Shown piece by piece: positions 17,546 through 30,519 of a stretch of 64,000 nt of DNA. Both the position numbers and the translations under genes were made by a program. The notes below the pieces were generated by a model, which did not search any database, had not been told where the DNA came from, and worked only from the letters and a program-made list of their open reading frames with translations. Location: positions 88,134,609 through 88,198,608 of the forward strand of contig JARDYH010000003.1 of NCBI GenBank assembly GCA_029215795.1, read 5' to 3'. The stretch's first letter is position 1, and the number at the start of each line of letters is the position of its first letter. The stretch comes from Anniella stebbinsi (lineage: Eukaryota > Chordata > Lepidosauria > Squamata > Anniellidae).

Positions 17546-19679
17546 TGTACTAAGAGTTCCCAATTTAACTTTATGTTCTCACATTGAGAGAAGGAGGTGT
17601 GAGTCCCATTGTACCTCCAGCAACCTCACTGCTTCCCTTTCCTCATGATATGAAGTAGCAGCTACCCTTCCGAGCAGTCCAGCTATGTGAAAGTCTTCCA
17701 TCTCCATATGTTTCCCCGAGGAACTTATTTCTGTCCATCTACACTTTATTATCCCTATACTATCTTGGGTCTCCTCTGGCCCATTCAGCCATTGAAGGGC
17801 ATTCCATTAAACAAGTTCAATGGCATTCAGTGGAACTGACACCAAGCTGGAAAGAGACCAAGCAACTTGTCTATAGGACAGCTCCACAGTTAAGAGTATC
17901 GGCTGCATTCCAAAGAACTGGGTGTTTACACAAAATGAATTGTACTTTTAGTGAATAGTAAGCTGCATATGCCGTTACACAATATCCATAATGTTGCTGG
18001 CTACGTTAAGCAACAGGCTACAATAGCGTAACGAAATGCCTAATGAACAGTACAAGAGACTAACATGAGCAGTGGAAACCAGCTGTCTCTTCCACTTTAT
18101 AAACAACCCAATCCTTAAATGGCATTGGCTGGTATTTGCAACATTACAGCAAAGTATTCAAGTAAATTAGTTTTAAAAGATCATTTGGATTTTCATTTAA
18201 AACTTGGGATTGCTAACTAACCCAACAACCACTTTTTAAGAGACATTTAATTGTGCTCCAAATGGTCAAATAATTAAGAACTTAATGTTGTAATGCCGTT
18301 TATTTTTCAGCTTAAATCGTGTTCCCATTATCTGCTCACTCACAAAGAAAAAGAGAACAGACAAAAGCATCCAGCAGTTCCACTGTACATTACAAAACAA
18401 CAGTGATCAGACTAGTTGGTATCTTAATTACTGGAGATATCATTAGCTTTGTACATTGGGACAGTCTTCTTTTATTGCAGCTGTAATTGTATCTGCTAGG
18501 CACTTGACTTGTACTGCAAGATAAATGGCTGTGTACTCAAAATTTCAGGGAATGAGTGAATATACTGACTTGATTCATTAGTTCCCTGTTCCCCCGCCTC
18601 CTATTTATAGATAGAATTAAAGTAGCTAAGGTTTTTATCCATTTGCAGTTCAATTTGTCAGAGGTTTATCATAAATATAACCAGTGAAAGCAATTGCTTC
18701 GATACAAAGTTCTTAGGGAACTGTGGTGATGCTTTTCAATAGGAACAACTTAACTTTACGTGGCCCAAAGCAGAGAGGATCTTCCTTGCCCCCTCTGACA
18801 TGGAACATTTAACCTTAGAACATAAGAGCCTTCAATTTGAAGGTGTGCTTAATAACTTTTTCTATCTTAGTAAAATACATATTTATTTTTGAGGTATAAA
18901 TCTTGTCAAGGTGGCGCACAATAATAAATGCAACAATAAGACCCTTCAGGATTAGTTAAAATAAATCAGTGAGATCTCACCAACAACACTAGGCTGGCCA
19001 GATGTTCTATTTTACAGAGGATGATTCTCTACTGGAAGAGAAAAGAGAATGGCCAGGAATGGGGGAGAAAGAAGACAGGAGCACAAGCCAGCAGATGGGG
19101 TGGGGGAGAAGTTAGGGGCAGCAGGAGTGGCATGTCCACTGGGGCACCTTGACTAGGGTACAAAAATACCTAAAGATGGGCCTGTGCATGGATAACTGAG
19201 GCAAAGCCAGGATTTTCCAGAAGGGTCACAGCAGGTACATAACACTAAGGTGATAAAAAGTACTCCTTGAACTTGCTGCTACCTGAACTTCATATATCCT
19301 ATAGGAGTGCAGTGCACTCAACCACATAGATCAACCATATAACTACAAAAATTGTAATTAATTCAATCAGTTGTATATTACAATATCAATCAATGCAATT
19401 GGCCACATAAACAATTACAAAAAACACCCATTCATGTGTTAACATACTATTTCTGTTCTACAATGAAGTATGTATACTTATTGGTGCCAATTGGATTACA
19501 ATTAGTTCACTCAGTTTTACAATACTGTTTCAAACATTCCAAGACTCACATTTCCAAATGAAACTAGTTCATATGTTAACAGCACTAATTCATAACAGCA
19601 CTAATTCATAACAGAAATAGTAAAAGTTCCACATCATTCCTGGGATAAGTAGATAATTTGATGTAAATAAGAGTAGAGT
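17546..19679. other. Long unique AT-rich stretch
   Basis: No gene or clear transposon. Sequence at 18100-18450 is low in recognisable repeats and could be conserved non-coding DNA. A short LINE-tail-like piece may lie near 18910-18960 (AGGTGGCGCACAATAATAAA, minus). Confidence 0.4.
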
Positions 19680-19830
19680 AGAATATCATCTGCATACTGA
19701 TGACATTTCAGCCCAAACCTCTGGGTAACATTTCACATAGATGTTGAAAAACATGGGGCATATGATAAAACCTTGTGCATTCCATAGGTCAATGGCTATG
19801 GGGTACATCAGAAATCCCCCAGCACTGTAA
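19680..19830 (-). mobile_element. Old L2-like RT fragment
   Basis: Minus-strand translation gives CPMFFNIYVK and, nearby, SSVCR in place of HQYADD. This resembles SPMLFNIYMKPL...RCHQYADD of the intact L2 at 15.3-15.4 kb. Strongly decayed. Confidence 0.5.
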
Positions 19831-21684
19831 CATATGTTATTCTGGTCTGTTTGAAAGGTGGATGGGAGAACATGTGAAGACACTGCTAATCCAGGTAATG
19901 TGATTCCTAAATTTTTCTGCCCAGTTCACAGACTACCTGTATTGATCTCTCAAATCTGCTCCCAGCCTGGTAGTTATGCAATTGAGAACAGCAAAATCTG
20001 TGGCTTAAAACCAGTCATTCCTCTTTGATGTATTCAGAAAATAAGCTATAGTCCTTCTAGGATTCTGCCATATTTTAATGCTCCCCTACATCAGGAGCCT
20101 TTTGTACATGGGAAACAATCACCTCAGCAATATGGGTTCTTGCTTCTCTTTCTCCCTGATGTGCCAGATACCCTTTCTAGCATCTGCAATTGCTTCGCCT
20201 GAGCCTTCAATGTCAATGTCTTAATATGCTGTTATTTTCCTTGATTTTCCTGAATAAAAACTTGTGCATTTCAACTGTGTTTGAATGGAATTTCCCGGAA
20301 CAGAGGAAAGGTACTTTTTTGTAAGAAAAACACACCCTACTGCAAATCTATAAAACACTCCAATAAATATTAGAGATATAAGAGGTGTGTGTTTAGAAGA
20401 AACAGTTATTAAAACTGTTAGAATAGAAAGTGCGAGGTGATCTAAATAAAATGCATCACCTTGAGTTATTTGGCTCTCCCCATAATACTTAAGATGTATG
20501 ACGTTTTGTGTTTAAAGAAGGAAAATAACTTACTTAGGGTTGTAATTTTACAAAGAAGCTGTAGCCACATGATCCCTCTTATGAGTTTTTTTTAAAAAAA
20601 ATATGACACATGAACAAAACAATTTACAAACCTGGAATAGTCAGACTGAGTTATTAAAGCTTGTTTAAGAAACCTTCCAGAGAAATTCAGGTTCTTTTGC
20701 ATTATATATTGCTTGTGACTCGATAAGTAGCACAGTTTCATTTTGTTGTACTAGTATTATTCCAATTATTTGAAATGGGAAGTGCTCCAATATTATCATG
20801 AATATATTCCATGAAAAATTCAATCCTCTTTACTACCTCCCCCAATCTATTACTAGTTTCTTTAAAATATTATTTCAGTTCATGCTTTTGATGGATTCAT
20901 CTTGTACTCCCAATTTGAGGAGATACAAGCCCTGTGCACATGAGGCTCAGAATTGTAGAGCCTACAAAAGTTGATGGAGCAGAATAGCACCCATTCTGTT
21001 TCATGGTACACCTGCTCACTTCTGACCATGTGCTAGACCCATCTATGCAGCCTTCATGCTATGCTCCAGAAATCAAGATGTAGAGATTGGGTGTTCAGTG
21101 ATATACATATTGGACTCTGTGGGCCAGTTCATAAGTAATGGGAAAATTTCCCGTTGTATGCAAGAGCCTTGCTCTTTCCTCCTCTCCATGTAAATAGCTT
21201 TTTCTAAAAAAATAAAATTGTTTACGGGCTAACGTATTCACTTTCTTCAGCTTTAGGAATGTATCATTCACTGTTATATTGTCATTATACAACAGAAATT
21301 ATCTCCAGATTTCATTCATTGCTTGCTATTAAAAGGGGATCTTAAACATAAATTTAGTTCAACTATTTTCATTAATGGCTTGACCTTCATTAACCACTTT
21401 CACATGCCCTGCCCAATCTATTTCATCTACCAACCAGAATATTATTGTTGCTGTAATATTATTCTGAATATTCAACGAAAGAAAATTGTCATGTGTCTTT
21501 GCACATCACAGACAAAACAAAAATTGCACCAAAATGCTAATGTTATTTGCACATCTAGTTGTTATACTTCAGGAGGAAGTGAATAAGGTCAGAAAAGGAA
21601 TAAAATACATGAAAACATGAAGTTCCTTAAATTACTAGTCCTTCAGACCATTGGACCTTCTTGCCCAGTACTGTGTCTTTGAGT
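19831..21684. other. Unique sequence
   Basis: AT-rich, with short frames only (the longest about 87 codons) that have no recognisable protein features. No repeat identified. Confidence 0.45.
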
Positions 21685-21770
21685 TGGTTTTACTAGAGAT
21701 ACCAGGGACTGAACCTCGGACATTTTGCATGCAAAGCATGTTCTGTACCACTAAGCTATGAGCTCTTCCC
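21685..21770 (-). mobile_element. tRNA-like head of a second SINE family
   Basis: The minus strand reads CATAGCTTAGTGGTACAGAA, CTTTGCATGC and GAGGTTCAGTCCCTGG. A-box-like TAGCTTAGTGG, an anticodon-arm-like TTTGCATGC and B-box GGTTCAGTCC indicate a tRNA-Ala-like head. It is a SINE 5' fragment, not a functional tRNA: the arms do not close and no acceptor end is seen. Confidence 0.65.
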
Positions 21771-23193
21771 TGGGAAAAAGGGAATGAATGCAAATATACA
21801 CGACAAGCATAGAAGGGTGAGGAGGGAAAAACAATAGTGGAAGCTGCAGCAGCTCACTTGGAAGGAGTGTGAAATGTATGATTCCAGGGAGTCAAGCCTT
21901 TAGAAAGGCCCGGCACAGTTTCTGATCTACCAAGCTGAATGCAGCTCACCAGCCATATACTGTAGCATTTCATTCAGGAGCCTGTTTTTGTAGTCTAAGG
22001 AAGTAGCAAAAATAATAAGAGAGGGAAAAGGAGAGATTACGGAATCCTTGACAGGCGGATATGCAGGGCTGGTAGTCTGCTTCAGTGGTAGCTTACAAGT
22101 TGTGCAGGCCTTACTTTGTTGAGCAGCTACAGGTAAGAAAGAGCATGAGAAAAAAACAGGGAGTGGTTTCTGTGTAATGTTAGCAACATGGTTGCTGCAT
22201 CCCATGATACTCTGGTAATATCTATAGTACAGAAATTAAATGAATAGGGAGGGAGGGTGTTTGGTTACTGCCTCTGCCACTGCTGATGACATCGACCGCA
22301 CCTGTAAAGGAAATAATACAACATATCTCACCAAAGTGATCTCCATCGCCCTATTTCAGATGTTACTAGTACAGTATGAGAAGAGACTGTGCAGAATCGG
22401 CAATCATGTGGATAAAGTAAGGCAAGATGTGGAGCTCCTAAATGGACCCTCTGAACTGTGAATAGGGGAAAACTGTGTGAGAAAGTATCTGGTCCAATTA
22501 ACCTAGCAGAGAGAAAACCAAGGAAGTTGTGCAATGAGGGAAATAGCTAAACAAGAATTCTCCTTTTACAGACAGCTAAACTAAAGAAATTCTCAATGCA
22601 CAATGAAAAGCTATATCATTGATGGTTCGCTAATGAAATGATGACCTAACTGGCATGTTCAAATACAAATTAAGATTTTGAAAGATAATTAAGTCTATTT
22701 TTGTCTTCTCTGTCAATCTTATGGACATCAACAATGCCTAAGTTTTCCTTAATTAATACCTGCTCAGGATATCAAATAAAAGGCAACTTCAAATCTAAAA
22801 AGCAACTTGCAGTATAATTAAATTAAAGTCTGTATAAAATTAATATTTTAACCTGAGACTGAGGATGCTTAAATACAATTTTATCCAAGTCTGGAACAAC
22901 CATTAGGCTAGTTAAAGTCTAACTTTGCAGTTTTGAATTGTGTTCTGGGAAATCACGGAGTACTTTGGGAGCTTATCAGAGGTCAATCAATGAGAAATCT
23001 AGTAATGACAAACGAAGTTCATTGACAGACAGAAACATGTCACTCATGAACTTTACAATATGCAGGAGAGAGATGGGCTTCAACTAGATCAAGAGTGAGC
23101 AAGAAGTAGGCCAAGAGCAGTCAGTGGACCACCTTCTAGTTGTTGTTGCTGGAATTCTTGCAAAGATTGCCGGACTAGGTGTAGTTCAGGTCC
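21771..23193. other. Unique sequence
   Basis: Includes several TAATTA-rich stretches (22640-22760). No gene found; short frames here show no family features. Confidence 0.45.
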
Positions 23194-23490
23194 CCTCTAC
23201 AAGATTTTGCTTTGATGCCCGGTTGTCCGATTATGCGCATATACAGATAAGCGCATTTACAGGCTGTATGAAATGCGGTTTAAAGTTGTTTACATGCGGA
23301 GAATCGCATGTTTACATGGCCATAAGGCACTTTAATTCCCGCAGTAAATTTTAAGTCGCTATTTAATGCACATTCGATAATGCGCATAATCGGAGGTAAA
23401 AAGCACCTCAACCCCCGATTTGTGCTCTGCTCTTGTAGAGATAAAATCTGTAATGCGCCTTGAAAGAGCTTTAAATTGCTCTTGTAGGGG
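23194..23490. mobile_element. CpG-rich MITE, copy 2 (TIR CCTCTACAAG)
   Basis: 297-bp relative of 11106-11450: same CCTCTACAAG start, CCCGGTT...CGATTATGCGCAT near the left end, ATGCGCATAATCGG near the right, an internal CTTGTAGAG at 23431 and the final CTTGTAGGGG. It has fewer CpGs than copy 1, as expected of an older or more methylation-decayed copy. Confidence 0.6.
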
Positions 23491-24823
23491 CACCCTTAGT
23501 CTGACTCTGCAAAGAACATGTATTCTAAACCAGGAGTACATTCAGGATTTTCTATGCAAATTCTTATTTGCATAGAAAATCACAGAAAATCTCTCCACTT
23601 GCACTGTAACGCAAATCATAGTGCTGCCGGCTTTCCCTCCCCAGCTTCCAACTCAAGCCACTTCTTGAAGAGTTAAATATTTATTGGAAGCAAGAAATAT
23701 TTCCTGACAATTTGGTTTCCTTCCCTTTCTGCACTCATCTAGTCAAGCAAGTCCATTTCTCTCTAGTACCAAACAGGTTTTTGTTGTTGTCATTGGTCTG
23801 ATAAGTAAAATGTTATTTTAGACCTGGTGGGTTGCACTGTGAGGGGATACTGAAAAGGGAATCTAAAAAAGAGGTCAAGAGGGGACCAATGCAGTAGCTC
23901 CATAGTGACTATAAGGTAAACTGTAGGGCATGTGAAAACAGCCAATCAGATAGGGAAATATAACATAGTTACACATGTCATGATGCATCGCATGACGCCA
24001 CGCTACAGTTCTCAGGATGAACTTTGTTAATGACATGCATGCACAACCATTCTTTAGATGTGATCTAGAAATAATGGAGAACTTTTATCTTGGACTGGAC
24101 AGAGGAATTAGTAACTTGAAGAGCAAATCACGATTTCTGTAGGGCTATGGTCACCCATCACTAGTCATATGACTCCTTAAAAACATGCAGTGCATAGTGG
24201 CATAAAACTTCGTCGGTTATGGCTCGCTTTGTTTGAGAGGAAGAGATCAAGCTTAAACATAGCTCAGTCATGCAGAAAATCCCAGCTACAGTTTCCAGCA
24301 GCTGCAGTTAGAGCAGGACTGGAAAAGACCTTCCTGAGGCTAGGAAAGTAGCTGCCAATCAGAATACTGGTCTAACGATTCGGTACGTATGGTGCAAATG
24401 GGAAGGAAACCTATAGAGACAAACAGCTCAAGGAGACTCAAATTCGACTTAGAGAGGAATAGCCTTTCAACCTTTTTTTGGTTTCTGCATTTCGTCACAA
24501 TGAGAACTTCCAAAAGGCGTCCATCTATTTCCAAAAAATGCATATTTAAAATGTCATTTTAACATGCTGAGCCCTATCATGAATAATGTAAGAAGGAAGT
24601 GTGGTAGTTTCCTCATTGGCTTCCATATTGGCAAAGGGGGGCATCTCTGCAACTTAATTAATTAGAATGATAATGAAAAATTGCATTTCTTATCAAGTTT
24701 CAATTTACTTAGTAAATTTTAATCTAATACTAATTTTCTGCTTGGAGAATTTACTGCTTGCCATGCACTGTAGTTAGTGAGAGATCATGAATTTTAAGCA
24801 GTAAGGATTGCAGATTCTTTGTT
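23491..24823. other. Unique sequence
   Basis: Holds a short inverted repeat at 23549-23583 (TTCTATGCAAAT...ATTTGCATAGAA). The TAATTA-rich stretch 24650-24790 may be conserved non-coding. No gene seen. Confidence 0.45.
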
Positions 24824-24827
24824 TACA

Positions 24828-24872
<45 letters not shown>

Positions 24873-24874
24873 AC
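24824..24874. repeat. (CA)n microsatellite
   Basis: About 50 bp of CA repeats with two interruptions. Confidence 0.95.
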
Positions 24875-25910
24875 TCCTAGCACAATAGTGATGTTCGTTT
24901 CCTTTTCTACTAGTGTCACAGGTGTAATTTTACTCTAGGAGTCATGAATTGTATGCTGTTCTTAGATGCTAAAATATGGAAATCAGATTATAAAATATAC
25001 AGCCTCTACTACCAAAGAATACAATGCCTCAAATGACGAACCAATTTAAAATGTGTCCAAGAAATTCAAAGGCTTTCAGTTTATTTGCTCATATTTGATC
25101 CTAACCAATTTTAATAACCCTACATGATGAGACATTCATACAAAGAGGAAAGTAACAAATCTACAATTTTTAGACACTGTGCTAAAAATACAATTCCAAG
25201 ATAAAATAATTAGTTAATTCAAAATTATATTCTTTCTTATAAAGTCTTAAAATAAAGGTTAAATGACACATTCTAGGGACACATGGACTTCCTAATCTCA
25301 TGCTTTCATTATCATGCAAATATAGGGCTAGGATGGCTCACTTCCAGGGGATAAGAAAATGGTGGAAGGGGCACTTAGTCCTTTCCATGCCCACTGTCTT
25401 GTTATGGCTGAATCAGAATCACTGTTACAGCAAATTATGGAGCAATCCAAAAGACAAGGCTACAAAGTAGGCAAATGGTCAAACACAAAAATTTCAATCC
25501 AGTACGGGAACAGGAAAAGGCAGACGTGGTCAAGATACAAGCACAGTTAAGCACATTTTAAAATATGGTCTGAGGCATATATATTATAGGCAAGTATTCT
25601 TTGGTAGTAGAAGCTGTATATTTTACACAGTCCAGAAACAGAGTGAAACAGGAGTCTAAGGTTCAGTATCACAGAAGGTCAGTCACAAGGCAAGGTCTGG
25701 AAAGAAAGGTACAAGACACTGGAGACAACAGAACAATGTTGTTATAGCATTGGCTAGACTAAAACTGCAGGCTTATCTAGCCAGAATTTTCAGAGCCCCA
25801 CCCAAGTCTCAGCTACAGTGTCTTACAGGCTTTCTGGCAAAAGTCCTACTCAGGAGGAGAGGGATCTTTTCATTGAAAAGTCCTCCTTTGTAATCCTTCT
25901 CAGAGGAGCA

Positions 25911-25913
<3 letters not shown>
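24875..25913. other. Unique sequence
   Basis: No recognisable gene or transposon. Confidence 0.45.

Positions 25914-25956
<43 letters not shown>
25914..25956. repeat. (TA)n microsatellite at an L2 tail
   Basis: About 43 bp of TA repeats directly abutting the 3' end of the minus-strand L2 fragment at 25957. Confidence 0.95.
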
Positions 25957-25960
<4 letters not shown>

Positions 25961-26215
25961 CCCGCCTCTCCCTCCGGATCGAGGCGGGGAACAACATCAT
26001 CATAAAACACACAAAGCTGATTAAAAATACATAAAACCAATATATCATTAAAATACCAATAAAACACCAATAAAACACTTAAAATTCATCTGAGTAGGCC
26101 TGCCGGAAGAGCTCAGTCTTTATAGATCGTTTAAATTCCTGAAGACTGGTAAGTTCACGGATCTCTCCCGGCATCATTGCCTGCATCTTGGGGCAATGAC
26201 GGTTACGGGGGTTAA
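25957..26215 (-). mobile_element. L2-like LINE 3' fragment
   Basis: Minus-strand translation gives LPREIRELTSLQEFKRSIKT and ELFRQAY, matching the L2 C-terminus (SFRRQVKTFLFSQAF in the 16-kb copy). The UTR follows and then the tail hairpin CCCCGCCTCGATCCGG / GGCGGG. This tail type is shared with 39.8 kb and 52.4 kb. Confidence 0.7.
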
Positions 26216-27252
26216 GGTGATCACTCAGCCTTTGCCTAAGGGGCTAAACTTTCCTCCTCCTGCAGGGATGGACTACAAGTGATCTCCTCTGAGGACCCAT
26301 GTTCCCCAGGTCTATTGACATGGATGGCTTCTTGTCATTGTCTATCTCTGGGAACTCTACCTCCTCAGAGGAGGATTCCTCCAGCGGGGGCATGACCCAC
26401 CAGCTATCTGCTGCAAATCCTTCCACTGAAGCCATTTTTATGTGTGTTCCCAAGAAGATGAACAAGAAAGCTGAACGTTATCCTCCCCTACAAAACTACC
26501 TAATGCCCTTACATTTGTACCATCCTGGGGCTGAACAAATTCATGGTTAAGAAGATACATTTGCCAAGTTGATATATAGTTATGCCCTTATTCAATGGAT
26601 ACAGAGTTCTATGGCACCTGCAAGGTTACTAATTTATTGAAGGAATTACTGAGCAAACATATGAAAAGCATGTTGAATGCAAAGAAATCTCTATATTATT
26701 ATGTAGCTGCTGTTACAAGCACTATGAGTTTTCAAGGTGGTTTTAAAAAAAATAAAATAATGCAATAAAACAAATGCAAAGTACACATGTTTCATTGTGA
26801 CCTTCTTCCAGATTGTGAATACATTGCTACGCAGTTATTGCTGGATTGAGTAAGGCTGTTATCACGGATCCTCTGTCATGGGCTGTCCCTTTTTAATGAG
26901 ATTAGCTCATTGCCTGGCAAAGGAAGCAGAGCTGTAACATGATAACATAATGTTTGGAGGGGTTGGAGACTTTGATAAGAGTGTCTGGTAAGAAGCAGTC
27001 AAGTGATAGTTGCAGGTTGCCAGGTGGAAAACAGAGCGCTGCCAGACAAAACCATATTGTGAATTCCACTTACCTTATAATGCTAGCTCTGCTCATTGTT
27101 TTCCCCAATAGGGCTGGTGTTTCAATATTGCACAGTGATATATGTTTATGCATCTACCTAGCACATATTCTAGCCTTTTTAAAAAAAGGTTACACGTGAA
27201 AAAAATATTCACAGCCTCAGCAGAAACACAAAGGCTCCTGTTGTGGGCTTTT
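26216..27252. other. Unique sequence
   Basis: Overlapping open frames on both strands at 26244-26550 (73 and 83 codons, Ser/Glu-rich) have no recognised domain and are not called as genes. Confidence 0.4.
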
Positions 27253-28145
27253 CATAGAATCACAGAATAGTAGAGTTGGAAGGGGCCTATAAGGCTGTCG
27301 AGTCCAACCCCTTGCTCAATGCAGGGATCTACCTTAAAGCATCCCTGACAGATGGCTGTTCAGCTGCCTCTTGAAAGCCTCTAATGTGGGAGAGCCCACC
27401 ATCTCCCTAGGTCATTGGTTCCATTGTCGTATTGCTCTAACAGTCAGGAAGTTTTTCCTGATGTCCAGCCTGAATCTGGCTTCCTGTAACTTGAGCCCAT
27501 TATTCCGTGTCCTGAACTTTGGGTTAATCGAGAAGAGATCCTGGCCCTCCTCTGTGTGACAACCTTTCAAGTATTTGAAGAGTGCTATCATGTCTCCCCT
27601 CAATCTTCTCTTCTCCAGGCTAAACATGCCTAGTTCTTTCAATCTCTCCTCATAGGGCTTTGTTTCCAGACCCCTAATCATCCTCGTTGCCCTCCTCTGA
27701 ACACGCTCCAGATTGTCTGCATCCTTCTTGAAGTGTGGTGCCCAGAACTGGATGCAATAGTCAAGATGGGGCCTAACCAGTGCTGAATAGAGGGGAACCA
27801 GTACCTCGCGCGATTTGGAAGCTTAATGCAGCCCAAAATAGCATTTGCTTTTTTTGCAGCCGCATCACACTGTTGGCTCATATTCAGCTTGTGATCTACA
27901 ACAATTCCAAGATCCTTCTCGCTTGTCGTATTGATTAGCCAAGTATCCCCCATCTTGTAACTGTGCATTTGGTTTCTTTTTCCTAGGTGTAGTACTTGGC
28001 AGTTATTCCTATTAAATTTCATTCTGTTGTTTTCAGCCCAGCGCTCCAGTCTATCAAGATCACTTTGGAGTTTGCTTCTGTCTTCCAGGGTATTAGCAAT
28101 CTTTTCTTCACCTTTTGCCATTATTTCTCCTCCCATTAAGTAAAG
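27253..28145 (-). mobile_element. CR1 LINE, 5'-truncated 3' end
   Basis: The minus strand ends (plus 27253) with the CR1 3' sequence seen here as AGAATCACAGAATAGTAGAG and TTGGAAGGGGCCTATAAGG. Coding similarity runs through the RT C-terminus. Truncation near 28145 is the usual outcome of incomplete target-primed reverse transcription. Confidence 0.88.
27412..28136 (-). pseudogene. CR1 RT C-terminal coding remnant
   Basis: Two frames join across a small lesion near 27680-27800. The first gives LQSDLDRLERWAENNRMKFN, CQVLHLGKRN, SEKDLGIVVDHKLNMSQQC and KKANAILGCI. The second gives [38 protein letters not shown] and [19 protein letters not shown]. Order and content match the thumb and C-terminus of CR1 ORF2. 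The catalytic palm is absent because of truncation, so it has no function. Confidence 0.85.
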
Positions 28146-28886
28146 GTGTCAATTGACCCACTTACTAAACCATAAAAAGCCTACCAGGGATCTTGAAAAT
28201 ATTTAGCTCATTTTTCATAACTATTTTTCAGCTCTTTCTAATATGTTCTATTTTTCACTAATCACTTCCATGGTGAATTGAACATCTAGATGACCACTGG
28301 CAACTGCAACACTGGACATTCTACCACCTCAACCTATGACGGAATGGGAGAAATCACGAAGGGACTGTATACATCGCTCCACTTTCAATTGCTTGTTTTA
28401 ACAAATAGAGCTCTTCTCTGTAATCTACAAAGCACGGTTTAATTCATGTTCAACATTTTTGACTTGCACAAGTGACCGTTGAAGCTCCATCTGTTATTCA
28501 GTCATGTAAGCAAGATCAAGTTTACCAAATATTAATCTTACACACAAAATGTTTTTATGGTTTAAAGGTTCGCTGGATGACACGAAGGTCTTTTGCCTCT
28601 GGGAACTCTGGTTACTTTCCAAGTCACTGCCGTCCTAATCATCATACTAAAAGTACTGCAAAAAAGTTATGTTCCAAATCTTAGGTGAGCATTCATGAGG
28701 ACCTTTGCAGATATTTGATGACAAGTTCTTTTGCTACAGTCTATCATCAGTTCAACACAGGCCAGATTGCACTGACAACTTGTGTGAAAATGATGACTCA
28801 ATGACTCTTGACTATGAATGACATTTTCTCTTATGCAATTAAACTGTGCTTCATTTATATCAAGGTTGCAAGTTGTTGATGCTGGT
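28146..28886. other. Unique sequence
   Basis: No recognisable gene or repeat. Confidence 0.45.
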
Positions 28887-29055
28887 GATTTGTTTATTTA
28901 TTTATTTATTTTATTCCATTTATATACCGCTCCATAGCCGAAGCTCTCTGGGCGGTTTACAAAAATTAAAAACATTGAACAATTAAAACACCAATAAACA
29001 AAATTTAAAAGCATAAAGCATAAAAACAAGTTAAAATTACAATATCCTTCTGGGT
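28887..29055 (-). mobile_element. L2 tail fragment
   Basis: TTTATT repeats followed by ATACCGCTCCATAGCCGAAG and CTCTCTGGGCGGTTTAC, the reverse complement of the 16.4-kb L2 end, plus part of the UTR. Confidence 0.75.
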
Positions 29056-30203
29056 CAAAGCACAACAACAACACAAAAACACAAAAAGAAAAGACACTGG
29101 AAAGTTGTTGTGCTCTGCTTCTCTCACACCCTTGGCCAACCAAAATGGCTGCCAGTGGCATGGTTATTATATTATGTATAAGTTAAAGATACCTTTTTCA
29201 TTATGTTAAAAGTGTTGTAAGACTAGGAAACTGTCTTAAAATTGCATACTGTATTATGAGTCAGGATCTTATATTCCTCTCTAATCAAAACATGAACCGT
29301 GGACAAACATAGGCTCATGATGTCCTGTCAGAGAAAACAAAACTGTGAGCAGTTATAGCATAGTCCTATACATGCCTACTCAAATGGAAGATTCAGTGAG
29401 ACTTCCTCTCCAGTGGATATAGAGTTGCAGCCTAAGCCGGTATTGTAAAAGTGTTCACTTCACTTTAGTGCCTAACTTTCAAAACAAGAGGGGCTTGAAG
29501 ACTTGTCATTTAAATACTATGGCTCATTGGTACAACTACCAGACTTGTCAAAGCAAAACCTATAAACCATCAAGGAGCAGCCTAGGCTGGCAAATACAAA
29601 AGCTTTGCATACGTTTTATTTGAAACACATCCATCTCAGTCCAGAGAATTATGCTCTAATGCAGAGGAATGCCCATGGAGACCTGAAACTTCCATTGAGA
29701 TGAATGGGGAAGCTGTCACTAGTGGCAACAATCCATGTGAAGAGCATATGGCTGGATTAGAGTAACTGCATAACAGATGAGCAGCTGCCTCCCACACTGT
29801 TCCAAACGCAAACCATCTTTCAAACTAGCTGAACAGATATACTTGTGTGCAGTAGACTGAGATTCAGCTAGGATCTTGGGAAGAAAGGGGATATATACCT
29901 ATGCTTATTATGCTTGTCGCCAGTTCCTGTGAAAAAGTTTGATGCCCATTAACTTTCTCCACCATGTTGTGACTCTTCTTTACTTGGCCGTTGCTGTTTT
30001 TAAGCCACTAGCCGTCCAAGTTTGCTCCTCAGTTTACATTTTGTACTTGGATGAGAAATAACTGCACTTCATGAAAGCTGAGAGGGGCAAATGTCAGACC
30101 ATACAATTTGTGGCCCATCTGGTTGAGTATTCTCATTTGACAATCCCGACTATGCAGATTCAGTCAGCAAAAAGCATGAGATTTAGTCAAACTTCTGGTA
30201 GTA
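29056..30203. other. Mostly unique sequence with one old repeat copy
   Basis: 29352-29440 (TAGTCCTATACATGCCTACT and so on) resembles the repeat at 32295-32390. The rest is unassigned. Confidence 0.4.
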
Positions 30204-30519
30204 GGCTGACCAGATAAAATCCAGGTCAGGGCTCATGTAACTTTAACAGTTATAGAGAAAAGGGAATTTCAGCCAGTGTCATTTGTATGCAATTAGTTTC
30301 TGGTGAAACTCCCTCTTCATCACAACAGTTAAAGGTGCATGCACTATACTAGAGTGCCCATATACAAAAGAAGACAGGGCCCCTGCAACTTTAACAGTTG
30401 TGATAAAGAGGGAATTTCACCAGGAACTAATTACATACAAATGACACTGGCTGAAATTCCCTTTTCTGTACAACTGTTAAAGTTACATGAGCCCTGACCT
30501 GGATTTTATCTGGTCACCC
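30204..30519. mobile_element. 316-bp palindromic MITE, copy 2
   Basis: Starts GGCTGACCAGATAAAATCC and ends ATCTGGTCACCC, flanked by TA on both sides. It has the same length as copy 1 and the same loop remnant (CACTATACTAGAGTGCCCAT). Confidence 0.78.

Noticed and set aside
21685..21770. Possible tRNA gene on the minus strand
   Set aside because: A and B boxes are present but the acceptor and D stems do not pair and the same sequence continues as a SINE family elsewhere.
26244..26550. Overlapping 73- and 83-codon frames on opposite strands
   Set aside because: Acidic/Ser-rich low-complexity translations without splice context or domain; likely chance frames.
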